Translations under genes and position numbers: made by a program
Source: Vitis vinifera
Lineage: Eukaryota; Streptophyta; Magnoliopsida; Vitales; Vitaceae
DNA: 64,000 nt
Reading direction: 5' to 3'
Assembly (NCBI RefSeq): GCF_030704535.1
Contig: NC_081818.1
Span: forward strand, 25,707,001-25,771,000
In this document: positions 10,901-21,793 of the stretch, piece after piece
Layout of the letters: each line of letters opens with the position of its first letter
How positions within the stretch are numbered: position 1 is the first letter of the stretch
Notes under the pieces: generated by a model
What the model saw: only the letters and a program-made list of their open reading frames with translations
What the model was told of the DNA's origin: nothing
The model's database searches: none

Positions 10901-11756
10901 CCACATCCTAAGGCATAAACGTGACAAGTTTAGTCATGTAGGGATTGTGTCATCAAATTTTCTCCTCTTCCACAAGACCATATGAACCAACTAGAGAAGC
11001 CTACTAGAACGTGGACCCAAAAAGAGGTCATGTCTTGTATTAAAAGTAAATTAGACTTGTTGGGTAAAGCTTCTAGCGTACCAAACACCGGTAGACCCAT
11101 TCATTGACCTCAAGTCTTCCATCCACACTTATTAAGAACCTGAATTTCTACGCATAGCCTCGGATCGCCAACGGTTTAGGCCTAAGATGGGTAGCTTCTG
11201 TCAGCCTATGTCCAAGTTGGTTTTCAGAGTCCGAGTCCTCATTTGGGTGCTGAAAAGAGATGCTCTTGTGGACATCATTTCAAGCTCGGTTAGAAGAGAG
11301 GGTTGCTTGATGAAGAGTAATCTTCAAATCTATATGTTATTTTGAAAAGTAATTATCTAATTTAATTGGTGGTTTGTTGATAATACAAAATTTCATCACA
11401 TTTTTTTAGGCGTATGTCAATATTAATATTCTAAGTGATGAGTAAATGTCAAATAATTAGAATATTTATTCTCATTTTCCGTTTCCAAGTGATCTCTTCT
11501 TGGTGAGGATCTTTGAAAAAGGATATTTAAAAAAATTAGTTTAAAATCTATGAAAACTTGTGAAGGGTCAAGTTGGCACAAGGCTTAAGTCACCTTTGTC
11601 CACTGCAAAGAGTAGCTGGCTTTCCCTAACCCTTTTCCAATACAATATCATAGGTATGTGTGGATCCCGCAGTTCGGCTCAATGCGTTTTCCACTCGATG
11701 GCGAACTCGATTTTTATTTTGAAAAGTTGATTTTATTTGATTATGAAAACTGACTC
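10901..11756. other. No recognisable feature
   Basis: Mixed-composition intergenic DNA. No long frame, RNA gene or transposon terminus was recognised on either strand. Confidence 0.5.
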
Positions 11757-11829
11757 GGAGTCACCACTTATTTTTGTTTTATTTTTAAAAGGGTAAACAA
11801 AATAAGAAAGAAACCCTAAGTGTGACTCC
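11757..11829. repeat. Imperfect foldback (inverted repeat)
   Basis: GGAGTCACCACTTA at 11757-11770 pairs with TAAGTGTGACTCC at 11817-11829. The AT-rich inner parts (TTTTGTTTTATT and AACAAAATAAG) are also largely complementary, giving a hairpin of roughly 73 bp. It may be part of an old repeat, but I cannot assign a family. Confidence 0.55.
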
Positions 11830-12534
11830 TTATTTTGGAAAAGGTGATCTGTAAAAAACCGGATTGGGCTCGAGGGTCAGGTTATTTATCAGGAAGGTAC
11901 GGTTATGAACAGTAGCACCCCTCTAAGTCCCTAAAGTCGGGTCTCTATTAATACAATGAAACTGACGTGGCAACCAACGAGAAAGTCAATGGAAATTCAC
12001 CTAAATCATGCACAATATGAGAATCAAAACACGCAATAGGAATTGACTAGAATGGGAGTGGATGCGTACCTCGGCCACGAGCCACAATGCGCTATCAAGA
12101 AACGGGATTAGTACACAATTAATGAGTACAAAATATAGTTCATGCATATCGGAGTGCAAAATGAAGATCAAGCAAAATACATTAAGTACAACAGTTGACG
12201 ATCAAAAGGGATCAAACATAGGGCCCTCATCAAAGCCCAATTTATTGTTCATGAACTAGTCCCCCAAATTTCGTGTTTTAGAATTATGAAGAATTCATTA
12301 TTACTTATGTAAAAATCAAAAGAAATAGAACATTATTTAAAAATCAGAGTGAAATTAAAGCTATTCGAGATAAAACTGGATTTTTGGAGATTTATTTGGA
12401 AATTAGAGTCTCGAAAATTATTTGAAGATTGGAGTCTTGAAAAATTAAATTTAAGAATTGGAATTTTGGATATTAAATTTGAAAGAAATTAGACTTTTGG
12501 AAATCGGAAATTAAGTTCAGAAATTGGAATTTGG

Positions 12535-13740
12535 AAGAATTGTTTAAAATGGAATTTCAAAATAAATACCTAAAATAATAATAATTAAATAGATTAATGT
12601 GAATTTTGGAATTTTGGAATTAGAAATTAAATCGGGAGTCGGAAATTTTAATGAATTGTTTAAAATGAAATTTTAGAATAAATAAATAAAATAATAATAA
12701 TTAAATAGATTAATGTGAATGTTGGAATTTTGGAATTAGCGGAAGTGGAAATTTTAATGAATTGTTTAAAATGGAATTTTAGAATAAATAAATAAAATAA
12801 TAATAATAAATTAATGTGAATATTGGAATTTTCAGAAATAGAAATTTAATTCGAAAATCGAAAGTTTTAAATGAACTGTTTAAAATGGAATTTTAGAATA
12901 AATAAATAAAATAAAATAATTAAATAGATTAATGTGAATATTGGAATTTTTGGAATTAGAAATTAAAATCAGAAGTGGAAATTTTAATGAATTGTTTAAA
13001 ATGGAATTTTAGAATAAATAAATAAAATAATAATAATAAATTAATGTGAATATTAGAATTTTCAGAAATAGAAATTTAATTCGGAAATCGAAAGTTTTAA
13101 ATGAATTGTTTAAAATGGAATTTTAGAATAAATAAAAAAATAATAATAATTACATAGATTAATGTAAATATTGGAACTTTTAGAATTAGAAATTAAAATT
13201 GGAAGTCGGAAATTTTAATGAATTGTTTAAAATAGAATTTTAGAATAAATAAATAAAATAATAATAATTAAATAGATTAATATGAATATTGGAATTTTTG
13301 GAATTAGAAATTAAAATTGGAAGTCAGAAATTTTAATGAATTGTTTAAAATGGAACGAGAATAATGATTAAATAAATAAACGTGAATTTTGGAATTTTTG
13401 AAATCGGAAGTTTTAAAGAATTGATTAAGAATGGAGTTTTGAGATAAATGAATGAAATATTAGGGATTAAATACATTAAAGTACGTATGGGAATTTTCGG
13501 GTTTTAATTCAGAAATCGAAAGTTTTAAAGAATAGATTAAAAATGGAATTTTAAAATAAATGAATGAAATATTAGTGATTAAATAAATTAAAGTGAGTAT
13601 GAGAATTTTCGGAATTTAATTCTATAATCAAGAATTTTAAAGAATAGATTAAAAATGGAGTTTTAGAATAAATAAATAAAATGACAGAGATTTAAATAAA
13701 TTAATATAAAATTAGAATTTCGGAAATTAAAAAAAAAAAC
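12535..13740 (+). repeat. Tandem repeat array, unit about 105-120 bp, about 11 copies
   Basis: A unit with GAATTGTTTAAAATGGAATTTTAGAATAAATAAATAAAATAATAATAATTAAATAGATTAATGTGAATATTGGAATTTT-type sequence recurs near 12538, 12651, 12758, 12873, 12986, 13101, 13217, 13337, 13427, 13530 and 13640. The last units are more diverged (AAGAATAGATTAAAAATGG). There is no coding capacity. It is flanked by non-repetitive DNA. Confidence 0.85.
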
Positions 13741-13919
13741 GGAATTTTGAAGGGTTTTAAATTTGTCATGTGAAATAAAGGGCCATGCACAGATGCATAA
13801 ACAGGCTTAAGGGCATTGAGATTATGCTATTGGGCTGGACCCAAAATGGAAAGGTACTCTTAAAGGTCATTCATGGGCTTGAGCTGCATTAAACAGCTTA
13901 GGCCCAACTAAAAAAACCA

Positions 13920-14876
13920 TCCCCATGAACGCACTGCTCTCCTCCCCTCTCCTCTCTTTCCCTTCTTTACTCCGCCGGAGGGTCCTCTGCCGTGTCCGCC
14001 GTGAACGCCTGGCACGCCACTGACAGGTTCGTCTTCATCCTTTCCATCATCGGCGAGCGACAAGGGCTCACGGCGGCGACGTAGCCCCGTTACCCGCTAT
14101 AGCCCTGCACCGCATGGTCGGATATCGTGACCGCCATGCCGCCGCTGCACTCACCAACGCCATTGATTCAGCGGTCCTTGCTTCTAGGCTTAAATGTCCA
14201 TATCCTAGAATCGATCTATGGACTCAGTGCGGATGGGATAAACAAGCTCAACATATCCATCCATCATCAAACCCAAACGGGAATCCGACCATTTATAAGA
14301 ATAGAGACCATGAGTGGTAAAGAGAACAAACAAGAGAAAATCAACAAAAGGAAAACAGAGCATGCGTATGCGAGCAGTCATATGCAACCTAAACAATCAT
14401 GTGGCCTTAGATATCCACAGAAAAAATTATCCAATGGTCCTAAAAGCTATATATATATATAAAAGGATAGAACCTTCTGAACTGAGAAAACACAAAAGAG
14501 AGTCGAAATCATACCTGGGCCGAAACTGATAAGCTTCTCCTTTGCTCCTCTCGAAAACCTCTCTCTGCGAATGCCCTTAGGTAGAATTTCTTCCTTCAAA
14601 CACCACTTTCCTTCTCCAGCCCCGACATCTCGCTTGCCATTCCTCTTTTCCTCAAGTTGCTCGTCACTCTCTCGCCACCATGCTCTCCTCCCCAAGCTCT
14701 CTAAAACTCTCCCTGTCCCACCCCGTAACTGCCTCTCTTCTTCTTTTTGCAAAACTCCCTTCTTTCTTCTCCTTGCCACCCACTCTCTACCCCCTGTCTC
14801 AATTCGGCCGCCTCATTCAGCTGAAATCCCAGGTATTCAGAAAAGTAAACATAAAAAAAAAAAGAAAACATCGTTC
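13920..14876. other. GC- and pyrimidine-rich segment with a TATA-like run, no supported gene
   Basis: Composition changes sharply to a CT-rich sequence with TATATATATATAAAAGG at about 14448-14464, followed by a long pyrimidine-rich leader-like stretch. Open frames of about 110-120 codons exist on both strands, but none resembles a known protein and they overlap each other. It could be a promoter and 5' leader of a lost gene, or part of an old retroelement LTR. Confidence 0.4.
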
Positions 14877-14896
14877 GGGGGGGGGGGGGGGGGGGG
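14877..14896 (+). repeat. Run of 20 guanines
   Basis: An uninterrupted G run preceded by an A-rich run (about 14848-14865). Such runs can form G-quadruplexes and are also common places for sequencing or assembly error. It lies about 35 bp before a duplicated block that starts at 14933. Confidence 0.8.
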
Positions 14897-14929
14897 TGCT
14901 TCCATGAAACTGTGTCCCGGACCTCTTTA

Positions 14930-15140
14930 ACTTCTCTTAAAAAATGGAGGCTCTTCACTTGAAGTTGGTTATATCATATATGGAAAGTTGAAAATTATAT
15001 CCCACTTGTAAAAAAAAAAAAAAAAAAAGGCAAAAAGAACGCTCAAGTCTAAAGGGGATTTCTGAGAATTTTGGTAGCAGCCTATACTGAGATGAGAGGT
15101 ACTACTTGTCAGTTGTTGCTACTTCAACATTATATAATAA
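14930..15140 (+). repeat. Duplicated block, direct copy at 62196-62420
   Basis: The two copies share AATGGAGGCTCTTCACTTGAAG, a GGAAAGTTGAAAATTATATCCCACTTG segment, a poly-A run of about 18-20 and GAGAATTTTGGTAGCAGCC. The rightmost copy lies directly after the methyltransferase remnant, but here no methyltransferase sequence precedes it. Confidence 0.85.
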
Positions 15141-15366
15141 TATGCCCACTTGGGCTTTATGTTGGAATACTGGATTAAAATCTCAGTAGTGACTGAGCAA
15201 TTAATTTTTACCATTTTTCTATTGAAGTCCATTTCCTGAAGAACTTTTAGTGATTTGCTAAAAGAAAAAAGGAAAAAGACTTCAAGAAAAAGTAGGCTTA
15301 GCTTTGAATAAATAAATAAATAAAAAACACTAGATAAGTTATGATTTTGATAGTGGAGTTTCCAAC

Positions 15367-15634
15367 TGTTTAGTTGTTGGCATTCCAGATTCCAATCCTT
15401 GAAGACTTAGTCTTTGCTGAAGATTAGCTCAAGTTTGTTATGACTCTGTTTGTCTTAAATTTCAAAAATAGGTGTAACAGCCTAAATAAATATGCAGGAA
15501 AGATAGGAAGATTTTGTTATTTTTCTTGTATAAATATCTCATCTCAAATGGAATAAAATTATCAGCTTCTATCTATCATATTTGTAGCCTTTTCTTCATT
15601 AAGTTGTAGTTTTATACCTGTAATTTCTCCAACA
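15367..15634 (+). repeat. 5' LTR of the copia element at 15367-21718
   Basis: 268 bp, TGTTTAG to CCAACA. It contains a TATA box (TATAAATAT, 15529-15537) and an AATAAAA polyadenylation-type signal (about 15552). Confidence 0.92.
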
Positions 15635-15636
15635 AG

Positions 15637-15648
15637 TGGTATCAGAGC
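15637..15648 (+). promoter_or_regulatory. Primer binding site (initiator tRNA-Met type)
   Basis: TGGTATCAGAGC lies 2 bp after the LTR end. It is the usual plant copia primer site complementary to the 3' end of initiator tRNA-Met. Confidence 0.9.
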
Positions 15649-15699
15649 CACAGTTGGTTGACCGAAATTCTCTATTGTACCAAAATACTTAGCCTTTTT

Positions 15700-17440
15700 A
15701 TGTAGTAACTCTGGTCAAGAAAAACTAGAGAAAGAGTCACTACGGCTTTTGTAGTATTCCGGGTATCGTTCTCAAAGACTGGTTTATGAAAATTGTCAAT
15801 ACTAGAATAAATGAATTGTTTTTGTTTAAATCCTTAAATGAAAAAACAATATGTGAATAATGTGAAACTAAGTAAAAAAAATTAAATTAATAAGAAAAAA
15901 TGAATATTGATTTTAAATTCAATTGATTTAAGTTTGGGGTTTTCCACAATCCAACCTAGGGTATAGAAATTAGAGAAAATAAGGGTATTTTAAGTAATAT
16001 GATCTTAGGGTTTTAGGATCCTTGGCCGTTCGCGATTAAGTTGAGTTCTATAACTCAAGATTGCATCTAAAACCTAATTTTTCCTTTTTAAAACAGATTC
16101 CTAAAACCATCAAATGAATGAGATTGATTATCAATTTAAGATTTGACTTTTTAACCCTTCCTACTCCTTATAGCTTTGTTTAGGGGCAAATAACGGTAGG
16201 GAAGACGAGGATAACTAATGATCAAGAATTACCAAGAATCACTAGTATCAAGTAATAACCTACTGTATCATTCCCTAAGCGAACTCACAAGGATATGATA
16301 AAAAAAAAATGATAAATTGTCACCCAACCAATAATTAATCTCATTGTTATAGTAATTTACCCATTGTCCCTATAGGTTTTCTAGTCCTTAGGTTTTCATG
16401 CTTCAAGCCCCAAGTTGGCTCTTAGCCTCTCATGGGGGTGATGTCACATTCACAATCCATAATAGGGTAAAAATCCATAATTTGAATCAAAAGAAACTAA
16501 AAACAATATATTCAATAGAGAAGAAAAAGAAAACAAACCAAAGTTCTCGTCTTCCACCTTCAATGTCAAACTCTCCAGAAAAAAATCCAAGATCCCTAAA
16601 ACCTAGAATTGAGAGAGTTTATATAATATCCTCAATTACCTAACATGTGGCACACTCTCATTGGCCACTTATTACAAAATAATTTCCTAAAAATGATTAA
16701 AAAATAATAAAATGGTGATTTCTAGTCGTGTGGGGTCACCTAGGGCGGATGGAGTGCTTTAGATGCAATTCCCGAGGTAGAGGAGGCAGAACATCAAAGT
16801 GGTAGTGGGTGAATTCGAAATTGGTGTCATTTCGAAGTGGATTTCGAATTCATAAGTTGAATTTCGAAATCATTTCGAAATGACCCTCCAACTTGGTGCA
16901 GTTGTCTTCAAATGGCTATAAATTCTTCATTTCAGATCCGATTTGCAAACTGTTTGAAGTGTTGGACTCCTGACTTCCCAAGCTTCGAAACAATATATAG
17001 TATGTATATAATGGACTCCAGAAAGTTCTCCAAATTTTTCCTCAAAGCCAGAGTATATAATGCCATCAGATTTTTGAGTTCTAAATTTCCATGCAGCTAA
17101 ATCTTGCTTCATGCCTCATTTCCCATCCTTTCTTGCCTTCTTTCTTACTCCATAATGGTCATTTATCATTTTCCAACCTCATGATATCCTCGTTTTGCCT
17201 TTCCTTACGTTCAATGAGTCTTGACTCACTTATTTCCTCATTTAGCCCTTTCTTGATCTTTCAAAATCTAAAGTCATTCATTTTGCACAATTTTCTTCCC
17301 TTGAACCTGAGATAAGTCTCCAAAGTATAGATTAAACTCATGGATAGGGCCTTAGCATTGATTTAGGTCAAGTTGGGTGATTTGAATGTCCTTTGGTGCA
17401 CAAATCATATCGAATATGTGCCATTATAACACATATTTTG
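15700..17440 (+). other. Long non-coding segment inside the copia leader, probable nested insertion
   Basis: The distance from primer site to gag ATG is about 1.9 kb, against about 40 bp in the other copia element of this window. No coding frame is recognised. A cluster of TTCGAAAT palindromic words lies at 16815-16885. I could not define terminal repeats or a target duplication, so the nested-insertion reading is inference; a long native leader is the alternative. Confidence 0.4.
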
Positions 17441-17527
17441 GCTCCAATCATTGGTCTTACAGGACCTGTGTTATGAGAGAAAACCAAGAAAGTTCACTTC
17501 ATAACCCATTTGAAACCACACTAGAAA

Positions 17528-20500
17528 ATGGCAACCAGTAGCATCTCTTTGTTAGCTCCTCAAATCTTTGTGGGAGAAAACTATCAATTTTGGTCCGTAA
17601 AGATGAAAACGTACTTGGAAGCATTTGATCTTTGGGAAGTTGTAGCTGAAGACGAACCAATAGCTCCACTTCCGGCGAATCCTACCTTAGCACAAATTAG
17701 AGCTCATACTAACGAAAAGACCAAAAAGTTTAAAGCTAAGACTTTAATCCAAAATTCAGTTGCTGACTCAATATTTCATAGAATTATGAATTGCAGGACA
17801 GCCAAAGAAGCCTGGGACAAGCTTAAATTGGAGTATCAAGGAAGTGATAGAACCAAACAAATGCAAGTGCTGAATCTGAAAAGGGATTTCGAGTCTTTAA
17901 CCATGCAAGAAGATGAAACTATCACCAAGTATTCTGACAGAATTGCTTTGATTGTTAACAAAATCAGGTCGTTTGGTGAAGAATTTCCTAATGCAAGGAT
18001 CGTGTAAAAGGTTCTTATGACACTTCCTGAGATGTTTGAGTCCAAGATTTCATCTCTTGAAGAATGTAGGGACCTTTCACAAATTTCACTTGTTGAACTA
18101 ATGAACGCACTCCAAGCACAAGAGCAAAGAAGAGCTTTGAGGCAAGAGAACGTCACAGAAGGTGCTTTTCAAATGCAGACCCTACAATCTAATAAAGACA
18201 AAAACCAGTTTAGCAAGAAGAAAAGTAAAAGCAGAGAGAATAGCAGCAAAGAAAGGGCCCAACAAAAGAAATATCCAACCTGCTCACATTGCAAGAAGAC
18301 TACGCATCTAGAGAAATACTGTTGGTGGAGGCCAGATGCAATATGCGGCAACTGCAAACAGCTTGGGCATGTTACCAAAGTCTGCAAATATAAAAATAAA
18401 GGTCCTCAATTTCAGCAAGCACAAGTTACTGATGCAGATTCGTAGGAGGAGAAACTCTTTGTAGCATCATGTTTCTCAAGTCAAGACTCTTATAATGCTT
18501 GGCTCATTGATAGTGGATGCACACACCACATGTGTCACAATGCTACAATATTCAAGGACCTTGACAAAACCTACAACTCTACGGTGAAAGTAGGCAATGG
18601 TGGATATGTGGATGTCAAGGGAAGGGGCACGGTTGCTGTCAAAACAAATTCAGGTATCAAGCTCATCTCTGATGTGTTATTTGTACTTGATATTAGTCAA
18701 AATCTATTGAGTGTAGGTCAAATGCTTGAAAAGCAATATTCCCTACAATTCAAAGACAACCAATGCATCATCTTTGATCCATATGGAGAGAAATTGCTTT
18801 GTATGAAGATGAAAAGCAAGAGCTTTGTCATCAATTGGGAGAATGCTACTGAATATGCATATGCTGGAGTTACTCAAAGTGTTTCAGACCTATGGCATAA
18901 ACAGTTTGGACACTATAACCAAAGGAGTTTAGTAGAGCTAAAAAAACTTGAGCTGGTGGAAGACATGCCAAACGTATCTAATGAAGCTCAAATATGTGAG
19001 ATTTGTCAACAAGGCAAACAAGCAAGGTTGCCATTCAAAAATAATCAAGCATGGAGAGCCATTGAAAAGCTTCAACTCATACACACCGATGTTTGTGGTC
19101 CCATGAAAACAACTTCTTTGAGTGGTAACAAATACTTCATTCTCTTTATGGATGACTATACCAGAATGTGTTGGGTATATTTTATCAAACTAAAGAATGA
19201 AGTTTTCTCTGTTTTCAAACAATTCAAAGCCCTTGTAGAAAATCAAAGCAACTTGAGCATTAAAATCTTAAGGTCTGACAATGGTACGAAATATACCTCC
19301 AATCAATTTGTTGAGTTTTGTAGCACTGCAAGCATCGAACGTCAGCTAACAACTCCATACACTCCACAACAAAATGGTGTCTCAGAGAGGAAGAATTGAA
19401 CTGTAATGGAGATGTCCAGGTGTCTTCTATTTGAGAAAAAAATGCCAAGTAATTTTTGGGTAGAGGTAGTTAACACCTCTGTATATTTGCTGAACAGATT
19501 GCCTACAAAATCCTTGAAGAACAAAACACCATATGAAGCATGGTATGGTGTCAAGCCCTTTGTTAATCATCTTAAAATATTTGGAAGCATATGCTATTAT
19601 CATGTATCAGAACCTAAAAGAAGCAAGCTAGATAGTAGAGCTCAAAAGGGCATTCTCATTGGCTACGGGACATCAACTAAGGGCTATAGAATATTCTGTT
19701 TGCAAACTAACAAAGTTGTCTTGAGCAGGAATGTAAAAGTTGATGAAATGACAACTTGGGATTGGAAAAATAAAAAAGATGCGCAATCTGATGTCGGCTT
19801 TAATAATCATGAAGATTTTCAAACTTCTAAATCCGTAGATGATTTTCCAGTGAGGGGCACAAGAAGCTTGGAGGACATCTATCAAAGGTGCAATTTAGCA
19901 ATAACTGAACTAACAAGTTATGTAGAAGCCAAAGATTCTGAAGCATGGAGGAGAGCAATGCAAGAAGAATTGAAGATGATTAACAAGAATGAAACCTAGC
20001 AGCTTGTGGAGAGACCAAAAAATCACAAGGTGATTGGAGTGAAATGGGTTTTCAAAACAAAACTCAATTTTGATGGTTCGATATGCAAACACAAAGCTAG
20101 GCTAGTGGTGAAGGGATATGCTCAACAGTATGGTGTTGATTATTAGGAGACTTTTGCTCCTGTGGCAAGGTATGACACTATCAGGCTACTTTTTGTACTT
20201 GCTGCTCAAAATTCTTGGCATATTCATCAGTTAGATGTTAAATCTGCCTTCTTAAATGGATTTGTTGATGAAGAGATATATGTAGAGCAACCAGATGGGG
20301 TTGTGGCTCTAGGCAAAGAGGACTATGTGTACCTTCTAAGGAAGGCATTGTATGGCTTGAAACAAGCCCCCAGGGCTTGGTATGAAACCATGGACAAGCA
20401 TCTGACTAAACTTGGTTTTGTTAGAAGTCAGAGTGAAGCAACCTTATATGTAAAAACTAATGATGTCCAACCTTTAATAATCTCTCTTTATGTAGACGAC

Positions 20501-21414
20501 ATGGTTGTAACAGGAAATCAGCCCAAGTTAATTCAAAGCTTCAAGGATGAGATGAACAAAGTCTTTGAAATGACCGATCTTGGAGTCATGAAGTATTTTT
20601 TGGGAATGGAAGTGATGCAGTCATGTTCAAGAATTTTCATATGCCAATAGAAGTATGCTATGGATATGCTGAAAAAATTTAAAATGCAAGATTGCAAGCC
20701 TGTGTCTACTCCTATGACAACCAGCGAGAAGTTAAGCAAGGATGACAACTCCGAGAAAATAAATGAAGGCTTATATAGAAGCTTAATTGGTAGCCTTTTA
20801 TACTTAACAGCTAGCAGACCTGACATACTGTTTGCTGTTAGTGTGCTTTCCAGGTTCATGCACTCACCAAGTGAGAAACATTTTCAGCAGCTAAAAGAGT
20901 ATTAAGGTACATCAAAGGAACAATTGATCTTGGAGTTCAATTTTCAAAATCTGCAGAAGGTGGTTTGAAGCTGCTAGGCTACTCCGACAGCGATTGGGGA
21001 GGTTGTGTTGATGATTCAAGAAGTACTTCAGGGTACTTATTCTCCCTAGGCTCAGGTTGTTTCACTTGGAGCTCAAAGAAACAAGAAACCATAGCCCAAT
21101 CAACAGCAGAGGCAGAATACATTGCTGCTGCATCTGCTGTAAATCAAGCTTTATGGTTAAGAAAAATATTGAAAGACTTAGGGCAAGAGCAAGTTGAAGC
21201 AACCAACATTATGTGTGACAACACTTCTATAGTATCAATTTCGAAAAATCCGGTGTTTCATGGTCGAACAAAGCAGATAAAGATCAAGTATCATTTTATT
21301 AGAGAAGTTCAATAATCCAATGAAGTGTTACTTGTTCATTGTTCCTCTGAAAATCAACTTGCAGATATATTCACAAAGCCTTTACCAATGGAAAGGTTTG
21401 AAGCTCTTAAGTAG
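17528..21414 (+). pseudogene. Copia gag-pol polyprotein, interrupted by stops and one frameshift
   Basis: Gag starts at ATG 17528 and carries two zinc knuckles (CSHCKKTTHLEKYC and CGNCKQLGHVTKVC, about 18285-18395). Protease (IDSGCTHHM, about 18510), the integrase zinc finger and core (about 18890-19400, with HTDVCGPM), reverse transcriptase (LYVDDM, about 20490) and RNase H (about 20965-21315, [10 protein letters not shown]) follow. In-frame stops: TAA 18005, TAG 18443, TGA 19397, TAG 19997, TAG 20144, TAG 20648. A 1-nt shift lies near 20885-20900, and further stops at 21313 and about 21412. Apart from that one shift the whole polyprotein keeps one frame. It is not expected to move on its own. 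Confidence 0.92.
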
Positions 21415-21450
21415 AAGATAGGTGTTTGTCATCCGGATGCCAAGGAGGAG

Positions 21451-21718
21451 TGTTCAGTTGTTGGCATTCCAGATTCCAATCCTTGAAGACTTAGTCTTTG
21501 CTGAAGATTAGCTAAAGTTTGTTATGACTCTGTTTGTTTTAAATTTCAAAAATAGGTGTAACAACCTAAATAAATATGCAGGAAAGATAGGAAGATTTTG
21601 TTATTTTTCTTGTATAAATATCTCATCTCAAATGGAATAAAATTATCAACTTCTCTCTATCATATCTGTAGCCTTTTCTTCATTAAGTTGCAGCTTTATA
21701 CCTGTAATTTCTCCAACA
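21451..21718 (+). repeat. 3' LTR of the copia element at 15367-21718
   Basis: 268 bp, TGTTCAG to CCAACA, followed by target duplication CCAAC (21719-21723). It points toward the RLP pseudogene promoter. Confidence 0.92.
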
Positions 21719-21785
21719 CCAACTTGTAAGAAGCACTTTCTTTGTCATTGCTATCCTAAACCTCCACACATGGATCTCAATTGGC

Positions 21786-21793
21786 TTATAAAA
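21786..21793 (+). promoter_or_regulatory. Candidate TATA box of the RLP pseudogene at 21856
   Basis: TTATAAAAAG lies about 65-70 bp upstream of ATG 21856. It sits about 70 bp downstream of the inserted copia LTR. Confidence 0.5.

Larger units (their letters stand above)
15367..21718 (+). mobile_element. Ty1/copia LTR retrotransposon, complete ends, decayed coding region
   Basis: LTRs of 268 bp each (15367-15634, 21451-21718) start TG and end CA, flanked by the 5-bp target duplication CCAAC (15362-15366 and 21719-21723). A primer binding site TGGTATCAGAGC follows the 5' LTR (15637-15648), and a purine tract AAGGAGGAG precedes the 3' LTR. Gag, protease, integrase, then reverse transcriptase and RNase H define copia order. 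I count about 9 LTR mismatches (about 3.4%). The 1.9-kb leader before gag is unusually long. The element sits about 70 bp upstream of the TATA box of the RLP pseudogene at 21856. Confidence 0.95.

Noticed and set aside
12535-13740. CRISPR array
   Set aside because: Contiguous AT-rich tandem repeats without unique spacers, in a plant nuclear context.
14571-14930. Overlapping frames of about 110-120 codons on both strands
   Set aside because: Low-complexity, pyrimidine-rich coding with no recognisable domain. The frames on the two strands shadow each other.
15637-15648. A tRNA gene
   Set aside because: Only the 12-base primer-binding complement is present. No tRNA cloverleaf was seen here or at the other two primer sites.
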